A DNA stretch of 64,000 bases from Ancistrus triradiatus. Taxonomy: Eukaryota > Chordata > Actinopteri > Siluriformes > Loricariidae. The stretch's first letter is position 1; each line of letters starts with the position of its first letter. The translations under genes were made by a program, and so were the position numbers. The stretch lies in the NCBI GenBank assembly GCA_025084515.1, contig JAJAGP010002250.1, positions 1 to 64,000 of the forward strand, read 5' to 3'. The notes below the pieces were generated by a model, which did no database searches, was not told the origin of the DNA, and saw nothing but the letters and a program-made list of their open reading frames with translations. Positions 55,396 through 64,000 of the stretch are shown piece by piece.

Positions 55396-58010
55396 CATTA
55401 AGTTGTATTCCAATTACAACTAATTCCCTATCTCAGTAATTGCAGACTTTGTGTGTTTGGTTACTTTAGAAATGCTTCAAATTTGCACGTGTAGAAGCTA
55501 AAAAACCTGCAAAAATGTGATTTATTCATGCCACTTGAGCAAAGAAAAACTTTCTTATAACATTCTTAACAGATTTGAATAATGATTTAAAATTGAACCA
55601 TCTGTTTTATATTTTTGGCATAAGGTCTCTTGGCATTTAAGGGCGTCTGTGATGGGACACTCCTGGTCTGCCTTACATTCCAAAGACCCTGCTTCTGTCC
55701 CCAAGAGGCACTTGTGAGTTTGGGAGCCAGTGGCTAGGCGGAACCCTCAAACTCACCCCTTGTCCTTTAGATGCCACACCTTCAGTCTGTATCAGGCACC
55801 AGACCATTTTGATCCTTCGGGGTAAGAACCTCTTGGTCTATCCTGTGCCTCAGTGAGGCTCAGTACTGAGAAACTATCAACAGTGCCACGCTGGTTCATA
55901 TTACTGGATACTGGAACCTGCATGGAGACCAAGGGTCTGTAGCTTGAAAGAAAAGGTAGCAGGTTACTGGGTTCCACCTTGCCAATCAGGGACAGTGGTG
56001 GGGTCTGTGGCATGTGGCACATACCAGGAGTGCCCCGTGACAGAATTAATCTCAGGGGGAAAATAATTTCTTGTCCACATGCCAAATGGCAGTAACAGTT
56101 GGCACCGGCAGGTAGACCTGTTCATTTACCAACCACTTTTGGGGGGTTTGGGCGTCTTACTGCTGGGATAAGTAGGTCAGACCGGATTTCTATCATTCTG
56201 GCCACAACTAGGCTGAACAGTACGTTTAAAGAGAATGTACATACAGTCAGGGTACCACAATTTAAAAAGTTCTTTTTGCACTTGGCTTGGGAATTAATAA
56301 GCTGCGGTGCTGTTAGAAATTGGGGGAAATACAACACAACAGAAGCTAGATCCCACAAATGCCTTGGCTTGCGAAATACTGGCTTGCTAATGAATTTGTA
56401 ACAAAACTTTGGGGGTCCTTGTAATTGTCACCCGCTTTCCGTCCCTGCATCACAGTCTTCTGATGTTCTGACGTCTCATTCCAGGGCTCATCGAGTAGCA
56501 CATTATTGCGTCTTCCTCCTTCTATTTGAATTCCACTCGACCATTTTCCATCTATCTCCAGGCCACAGATGACTTATGTAGCTAATGACACCTCAGTGAG
56601 CTGTTGGTTTTTCTGAGCCCCCTATGTGTGTTTCTCACCTGCTATCTCATTCATCCTCAGCTTCTCTCTCTCTCTCTCTCTCTCTCCGTCCCTTACCTCC
56701 CTCCTTCTCTGCCTCGCTCGCTCGCTGTCAAACACAGATTTATTCTGCCTGTGATGCGTGCCGAGCGGTGCAGTGTGAGCGAGCAGGGAAAGGGTCAGCA
56801 GGAGGGAGGTGTGTGTACAATAAGAGATAAGATCATGGCTCCCCGGGGGCTTGTTTGGCCCTGTACCCGATCCATCAAACGCAGACTCCTAGTGCCAAGG
56901 TCAACTCTAATGAGCATTTGCTGGGGTCTTATTCTCGACAATCCACCCCCTACACTCTCGCTCTCTTTCACACACTCATGTACACACATACGGGTGTGAA
57001 TCCAGGAGTCCAAAAATACCTCCGCTGTTCATATACATCAGGTCATGAGGGAGCTTCTGAATATCCTCATATCATTGGTTCTTATAGGACAACAATGATG
57101 AGGGGGCAGACAGTTATGACCTTGAGTATGAGAACGAATCACAAGAACTAGCTTGTTGCTCGTCAGTCTTGCTAAGAACAGCTCACTAGCGCTTTCCAAG
57201 TTTGTGAAAGTGGAAAAGTGTATTCTACATGGTGTAACACAAGTCCAACATCATAGGCCTATATGTTTCCTAATGTTAGTGGAGATGCAGACTTATGTAA
57301 GCTCGAGGGAGAAGCATTTCTTGACCATGGATGGAGATTTTTTTTTACCCATTTTACCCACAAACAAAGACCAAGCTGGTGACTGGGGCAAATTCCATTA
57401 GCATGACTGTACTTATGAAGTTTAGTAGACTTCAGATACATACTGTAAAATGAGTTTTGAGTGCCCACTTAACGCTGTGTGTACCTGCGGATGGTTTGTG
57501 TGAATGTCGTGCATATGGCTGTATTATGGTTCTGATCGGCGTTAGCGTAAGGTGCAGTGTGCCATACAGCATGTGGCGAGCACTAATGAAGCAATAAAAG
57601 TCACGGTGGGTGGAATGGGGTTGAGGGGGGCAGTCAGAGCCTGACAGGAGCGTGATAATTGAGATATTCTGACCTCACATTTTACCTGCATGTCAAGTTT
57701 GCAGGGAAATGAGACGGCTGAGGAACGAGGTGTATGTGTTTATCGAGGAGCGAGACAATGCGAGACGATAAGTATGCTTACAAGGGCTAATATAATCACA
57801 CAGTATTCTGAGAAACAGAGTCAGAAAACTGTGATGACATTTGACACATGTTCAGGTGACAGGCACCACAGCCAAATCTGTTTAACGTAACGATTTTAGA
57901 CATACAAACTCAAACGTTACACCTTAAAATTGGATTTTTTTCTATGCAGTTTAGTCACGTTATTCTTATATAAACAGTTATGTTTGCTTTTCTATTTATA
58001 TTCACCACCC
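55396..58010. other. intergenic, no gene recognised
   Basis: It includes a TC run at 56,663-56,687, a GC-richer stretch at 56,600-57,000, and 57,480-57,700 with complex sequence. Open frames near 56,000 and 56,604-56,999 resemble nothing I know and are not called genes. Confidence 0.35.
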
Positions 58011-58022
58011 AGAATATGGCAA

Positions 58023-58800
58023 TTACAGATTGCAGGCAAGAAGGGACGCTGAATGGGGCTCCAATGAGGGATTTATGTGCCTTTTACTGAGGAGAAGATT
58101 CTGTCTGGCCACTCTGCCATAAAGCCCAGATTGTTGGAGCGCTGCAGTGCTGGTTGAACCTCTGGAAGTTTCTTCCATCTGCACACAGAATCTTTGGAGC
58201 TCAGCCAGCGTTACCATTGGGTTCTTGGTCACCTCTCTTACCAAGGCCCTTCTCCCTGATTACTTAGTTTGGTGGGGCGGCAGCTCTCAGAAGAGTCCTA
58301 GTCGTTCCAAACTACTTCCATTTAAGAATTATGAAGGCCGCGGTGCTCTTGGCAACTTTCAGTGCAGCTGATTTTTTGAGCCTTCTCCAGGTCTGTGCCT
58401 CCACAAAACCCTGTCTCTGAGCTCTACAGGCAGTTCTTTCCTCCTCATGGCTTGGTTTTTGCTCTGATATGCATTGCAAGCTGTGAGACCTTATATAGAC
58501 CGGTGTGGGTCTAAATCACGTCCAGTCATTTGAATTTACCACAGGTGGATCCAATTAAGGTGAAGGACATCTCAAAGATGATCAAGAGAAATGGGAGGAC
58601 CCTAGCGCTAAATTTCAAGCGTCATAGCAAAAGATCTGAATACTTATGTACATGTAAAATTCTAGCTTTTCCTTTTTAATAAATTTGCAAAACTTTCTAA
58701 AATTCTGTTTCACTTTGTCATTATGGGGTATTGAGTGCAGAATGATGGATAAAAACTTCATATTTTTAGCACAAGTCCTCAACAATGTGAAAAAAATTTA
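58023..58800 (-). mobile_element. Tc1-like transposon, truncated, minus strand
   Basis: On the minus strand the non-coding 5' part (ccacaggtggatccaattaa as seen on the plus strand, ctttgtcattatggggtatt near 58,720) is followed by a transposase segment. The clearest frame is 58,244-58,023: MVREVTKNPMVTLAELQRFC and LYGRVARQNLLLSKRHINPS, the DNA-binding region of a Tc1-family transposase. The catalytic DDE part is missing. Confidence 0.8.
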
Positions 58801-58814
58801 AGAAATGATTTCCT

Positions 58815-58895
58815 ATTATAGTTCTTAAGACGTTGGACGTTAAAGCGAACAGACGTTGATCGGATGGGGTTTAAACAGCGCTTACCTGTAAAGGA
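58815..58895 (+). repeat. fragment of the repeat flanking family B
   Basis: ttcttaagacgttggacgtt, aaagcgaacagacgttgatc resembles 10,880-10,915. Short remnant. Confidence 0.4.
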
Positions 58896-60900
58896 ATAAA
58901 CCCATATACGTAGCTATTGAACTCAGCCCTCACAATAAAGTCTGGATAGATTTTACTTAAGTCTATTTAGTTATCATTTTAAATGAGCAACAGCCTAACA
59001 CCCGTGCTCACCAGTTGGGGTGGTTTACAATTAGAAAAGTCTAATGTAATTAACATAGCAGATTAGGTAATAATTTAATCTAGAACCAATAACCAGTAAC
59101 TACGCCACAAACGGTGTTCTGTTTTCTACAGACTCTGTTTTGTCCAGTCCCAAACTGCATGTACTTTAAGGTGTCCCATTACGTATTTTCAAAATATTTT
59201 AATTCTCCAGCATTTGGCAGTGTTAGCTGTGGTCTGAATATCTACACCTCTCCAGAAGAGCACTGTGTCACCCCGTCTACTCACTACAGCCCCACAGATT
59301 CTTAACTCTATGAAATGATTCATCCATGTCAGCCACAGCCTGCCAAACCTCTCCCAAATGCCCTGACTGAGGGTGAAGGGACAGGGGGTGGCCCACACTG
59401 TTACCCCCTGAAGGGCTGGAACATAGGGGCATCTTCATTTTAGCTTGCGTCCGACAGCTTGCGTGTGTCTCCCAGTGGCAGCTGGGAAGAAGCCCCAGTC
59501 CAAGCAGTACTCACTGACCCCCCAGCACTGTTTAACGTGTGTGCCATCAGTTAACATTGAACTCCGACCCTTTAATAAAATACCTAATGGCGTTTCTGCC
59601 CTTCATTTCCATTGGCTACCACTGAACTGATTTCACTAAACTTTCCAGGATTTTACATGAAGTGGGTCTGCTAAGCTTCAACATTTCGTCTTTGTAGATG
59701 TGGTCCATTAGAATACACCAGTGATTCTCAGCAATGTATTTATTTGAAATTTTGTAATATTTGAATGTAGTTGTTTACCAACAAGTCGCTCTTATGGTTC
59801 AGACACAAGAGTCAGCTACTGGAAACAATACTTCCTGGGGACCTGGGTTTGAACCCTGTATCATGCCTTCAGTGTGAAGTTTGGGTGGTGCGGCTGGGGC
59901 TGCGATGGACCAGTCTGAGTTGTCATGTCTGTATTTGTTGTTCGACTTCACCAGTTGGCTTCCACCTTCCAAGTTTCAAGGGTCCTCTCTGGGTCAAGGG
60001 GGCTGGGGCTGGGTATGCACACGAGAGGTACCCTTGCACGTTTATTAAGTTTAAAGGTAAATCCATTTTTTGTTGTTTTCTCTTTATAGGGGAGTGTGTA
60101 TAAATGATTATTCTTGGTAATCACCCATATTCTGCAGATATAGTGGTAATACACTATCCTGGAATATTTTTTTAAAGGCGAGAAAATTGTAACCACCTTC
60201 TCATAAAGCGAGAGAAGGAGGCTGATGGCACTATATATAATAATGGAGGTTGAGGATGCGCCAGCCTATGCCTGCTTTCCATGCTGTTGGTTTGATGGAT
60301 GGTTGGAGCGCCTCGTCCCTGCCCTCTCTCCTACCTCTCTATTGGCCCCTTTCCACAGTCCCTCTCAGCAGATGTCTTCCATGAACTCTGTCAAATATTA
60401 TAAACCACTAGTCCATTCATGCACATGGCCATAAAGGGGCACAGAGGGTGAGAGAGGTCAGGGGCAAACTGCTGTTCTCTCACACCTATGGCTATTCATG
60501 ACTGCACTCTTAATTCTGAAATATGAACATCCATACATTGAATATGTGTGAATCTTAAACTAAATGAGCTTTGGTGTCTCTTGTGTGGTTCTACTTACAT
60601 GAAGGAGGCAAAATACCAGAAATAGCACCTTGACTTACTTACAGTTTTACACATTGGTGCACAGGTGAGTTCTGTTAGGTTGACTGCCAAATAAAAGCAT
60701 GCATTTGCTAAGGAACTGAACCTGATATCTCTGGAACTCTGAGGTGACAGGCTTATTGTGTCACTGTGCCACTCTCAAGTGAAATAGCACTAACTTTATC
60801 TCATATGAACACTACATACTATTTCATGAACACCACAAGGCCAATAACGTTATCTATGTGTTCCATTAAGACAATTTAGACAACTTTGTTAAGCAAATTA
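58896..60900. other. intergenic, scattered SINE remnants
   Basis: A B-box-like gggtttgaaccctg lies near 59,842 and a minus-strand SINE-like piece near 60,725-60,780 (gtgtcactgtgccac). No exon recognised. Confidence 0.4.
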
Positions 60901-60939
60901 ACTTCGCTAACTATTTAGCGAACGAACCAGGACGCTCAA

Positions 60940-61440
60940 ATTGCGCTAAATTGAACCGAACCAATGCCCATGCTTTGAATCGACTCGTGGGTTTGGAATC
61001 GACTTTCAATGTTCAATATCTGCTCCTGAGGAATCGATTCCATTTGAGAATGACTCCGTGCTCTGTTCGGCGAACCGAATTAATTTCTCAATTACTTTAA
61101 TAAAGGAATATATGCTATTTTTATGATATATCTTACGAAATCTAGAGTCTATTGCGTCAGTATTTTAAATACTAGCTTTAGAGTCGACACTGAATTCGCA
61201 ACGCCTGTAATCGAGGAATCGTTTCCTTTTGGGAGTGACTCCCAACACTGCTGTTCAACGAACCATACCAAACAGTGAGTTGAGGACTTGACACACAATG
61301 TACACTTAATATATAATGTTTCTTCTAAGAAAATTAAAGTATACAACATTATTGATTCAACATTTTAACTACTAGCTTTTGAGTGAACTCTGAATTCGCA
61401 ACGCATGTAACGGACGAAACCACTCCCAGGTCAGCTAATC
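60940..61440. repeat. duplicated segment with GAATCGATTC-type words
   Basis: The stretch tactagctttagagtcgaca, ctgaattcgcaacgcctgta (about 61,170-61,215) recurs as tactagcttttgagtgaact, ctgaattcgcaacgcatgta (about 61,370-61,410). Words gaatcgattcc, gaatcgttt and gaaccga repeat around them. Origin unknown. Confidence 0.5.
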
Positions 61441-61557
61441 GAACCAAGCACGAGACGTTGGAATCTTAGTACACAAATTACTTTTAAAAAAACTTACATT
61501 TTCTCCATATCCCAAGATAATAACCAAAACATACTGCTGTAATTATTCAGAATTATT

Positions 61558-61660
61558 TAAGAGCAGTTTGAACCAGTATGACATCAAGAGCCTTCAGTGG
61601 CCTGTCCAGTCACCAGATTTAAACATCTTTGCACTTTTCTTTAAAGTGAAAAGAAAGATT
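61558..61660 (+). mobile_element. Tc1-like transposase C-terminal remnant
   Basis: NQYDIKSLQWPVQSPDLN in one frame is the conserved stretch before the last catalytic acid of Tc1 transposases. The following NPIE motif is lost, and the frame soon degenerates. Confidence 0.65.
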
Positions 61661-63920
61661 AAGGCTATTCTCTTCTACTGTATCCTTGATATGAATATGT
61701 CTGTTATTTTTTCCACCCTGGTAGAACATTGTCCCAGAGGGACCCTTTTGCATGGCTGCTGTAACCTTTTTATACCTGTCTCTTAGTAATGTCATGCAAT
61801 TAGGCCAAACTTGTGGTTACATGATGGACTTCTTGTGGGAACATGTTGATAGCTCCGTTTCATTTATGAGAATCAGTGCCTCAGCTGAGCACATGACACT
61901 TGGCGGGCATGATTAAACCAATCAAAATGTAGCATTTGGCAGCGCGGCGGCTAAAGCCAGCAACGTCAGCTGTTCCTTTGCTCAAGTCACTGAGGCATGG
62001 ACCATATCGACATCCTGGTGTAAGTGTGTGTATATCAGTTCTTGAGACGAAACAGTGATGAGTGGTGAGCCGACTCCAGTGCTCCAGGGACTAAATCAAA
62101 CCCTGTGTTTTCTGTAGCCTCAGCACCATGGGAAGTGACTGACCACGGTCTTCTGTGAGCCGGTGCTCTGAGGTGATGATTTTCTTCTCAAAAGTCCTTT
62201 TAAACCATACACACAAATACACCTAGACATACACACAAGCTTTCCCTGAAGCAATCCACATCCTCCCAGCCATCCACTCCAACCCTAGCCATGGCTGGGC
62301 CTCCAATTAAATCAAAAGTGGTTTGTTTTTATTGGTCTTTTGCGCTGACAAGTGGGCTATCATACTGACGGTTCTACCTGTCAGCCGGCGACTGAAAATC
62401 CTCCGTTGACAATGCCCAATGCTTCCAATTAGAGGAGAATCAGACTCCTGGCGTGCAAGCGATCTTTCCACCCTCCCCCAAGGCCCTCCGTCGACCCCCC
62501 CAGCACAGAGACACACAGACCACCCCGAGCACCAGCAGCACCATCAGTACCTGCCATCTCTTTCTCTCACTCTAGCAGCCATCCTAATTTTTCCTCCCTC
62601 TCCCCTTTTTCATGGTAGGTATGTCTCCGCTGCAAATTACTGACACAAAACGGGGTGGCACGCCGCTGCCGAGTCCTGCCCGTCCCGAGCCCCCTGTCAG
62701 CTTTAATGAGCCGATGAAGGTTTATTTTTCCACCATGCATGGGCTAAATTCTTTCTTGTGTGACAGCTGACTGGGAAATGTGAGTGTTAACCTTATAAAA
62801 GATTCAGCGGTTCTCATTATTTTCTGTCAAGTCTCGTACCTGATGGCTTTCAGGTCCATCATTTGCATCCCTGACTGGTCCAGGGTCGCACCCGTTTCTC
62901 TCTCTCTTTTACCTCTGTTTGTTTTCTCTTACTTAAGTCATCTAGTTTGTTCTTCCTCACCCAGGCCTAGATTTTTTCAAAACCGAAATTCATGTTTCAC
63001 AGAGCATTTCAAAAAAGGCACAGATGCCAAACCTTATTGTAGAAGGTGACAAACACGGTTTCCGAAAGCTATCTGTAAAACGTATTTAATAAACAGGAGC
63101 AGCATAGATAAACAGAACGCAAAGAATTGTTTTATCTGTAGTGACAAATCAGAAATGGTGTAGTCTTTAAATCCTTGTGATATTGTTTGCTGTTCCCATC
63201 ATGGCCATCTTGCCTTATGACTTTTAAAACCCCGGGTATTGGGTACATTTTCAGAGTAATGGCTTCACTAAGGCTTTTGCTGTTCTGTTCGGATATAATA
63301 GTAGAAACAGTCAGACTTGGAGCACATTTGTACCGTCCTGTACTGTGTATAGTCGGGATACTTGTTCACTTATGTGATCAGATTTGAATACAAAATCCAA
63401 AATGAGTTCTAGGATATACTCAAGGGCTGGATATGACCTTCAGTCTCGTGACTGCCACATCACTGCCAAGCCAAAACAGAAAGAGTACATGTATATTAAT
63501 ACTAATAGGACACATGGTTTGTAATTCACTGTATTAGAATTCAGTGTCTTTATTATGTTAGAGTATTTATCTAGCTTTATTTAAGGCTGTTTGATAAACA
63601 GAAATAGCGGCAAAATACAGACTGTATTAACACTCAATGGTAAAAACAATGTTCTGCATAATATATGTGTCAAGTTGGTGCACCTTTGGTCTACTTGCAC
63701 TACCACAGACCCAGCATCCATAACCTGGAGGAACTAGATTTAGTTGAATATAAGCCATCAGAACTCAACTTAGGCTTTAGACAAACCAGACTCAACCAGC
63801 ACTGCCCGGTGGGGAGTCTGTACCTTGGACACAGCCATGAACCAGGTAGTTCTGATTAGTGGAATGGCGACATGAAACGGGAACCCCTGCCTGATGTAAC
63901 ATGGTGGCCTTACACTTAAG
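61661..63920. other. intergenic, partly single-copy-looking
   Basis: 62,100-62,780 is complex and GC-richer, with cttccaattagaggagaatc, tgcaaattactgac and ctttaatgagccgatgaagg. No coding exon recognised. Candidate regulatory DNA only. Confidence 0.3.
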
Positions 63921-64000
63921 CAGACTGTGGTGATACAGAGGTTAAGGTACCAGACTATGGAACAGAAGGCATCAGGATCTAGCTTCACCCCTGCCACTGT
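63921..64000 (+). repeat. tRNA-derived SINE, cut by the window end
   Basis: ggtgatacagaggttaaggt, accagactatggaacagaag with an A-box-like start, and cacccctgccactgt at the edge, the usual order of these SINEs. Confidence 0.5.

Noticed and set aside
55792..56401. Open frames of 97 and 100 codons on opposite strands, possibly retroelement-derived
   Set aside because: No protease, reverse transcriptase or gag motif could be seen, so no retroelement call can be supported.
56604..56999. 131-codon open frame with a Leu/Ser-rich start
   Set aside because: The start is translated TC repeat, and the remainder matches no family I recognise.
28000..64000. A further host protein-coding gene, for example coding exons of the expected next neighbours
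   Set aside because: No open frame in this part resembles a known vertebrate protein other than Tc1 transposase. Small or weakly conserved exons could still be missed by eye.
1..64000. Prokaryote-type systems (CRISPR, operons, phage, toxin-antitoxin)
   Set aside because: The sequence is vertebrate nuclear DNA. The regular repeats seen are minisatellites without spacer variation and without cas-like genes.

Overview
The window is vertebrate nuclear DNA, almost certainly from a teleost fish. It has intron-rich genes with GT-AG splice sites, two proteins that align residue by residue with vertebrate gelsolin and stomatin, and typical fish repeats (Tc1-like transposons, hAT-like and pogo-like TIR elements, tRNA-derived SINEs, minisatellites). 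There are no operons, ribosome binding sites or CRISPR arrays. I cannot fix the species.

Layout. (1) 1-4.1 kb: upstream and first-intron sequence of gelsolin, with two copies of one TIR element and a SINE head. (2) 4,102-14,985, plus strand: the whole coding part of gelsolin, 15 coding exons, about 730 codons, six gelsolin repeats, lacking a signal peptide in the part seen (cytosolic form). Two exons (6 and 14) hold frame errors in the sequence as given. (3) 15-19.4 kb: convergent intergenic spacer with an hAT-like element, a TA-flanked pogo-like element, and a short minisatellite. (4) 27,750-19,465, minus strand: the whole coding part of stomatin, 7 coding exons, 284 codons, no frame errors. 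Its third coding intron carries a minisatellite of about 27 copies of a 32-bp unit, beginning about 10 bp from a 3' splice site. (5) 28-64 kb: no coding exon of a host gene that I can recognise. It holds repeats, Tc1 transposase fragments, simple repeats, and several stretches that look single-copy and could be regulatory.

The two genes lie tail to tail, as GSN and STOM do in mammals. They are not known to act in one pathway: gelsolin severs and caps actin filaments in response to calcium and PIP2, and stomatin is an SPFH-domain scaffold on the inner face of membranes. The arrangement is conserved synteny rather than a functional cluster.

I found no evidence for an undescribed multi-gene system. 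The observations most worth checking are the indels inside otherwise perfect gelsolin exons, the minisatellite abutting a stomatin splice acceptor, the absence of a canonical polyadenylation signal downstream of gelsolin before an hAT-like insertion, and the candidate non-coding blocks of the right half.
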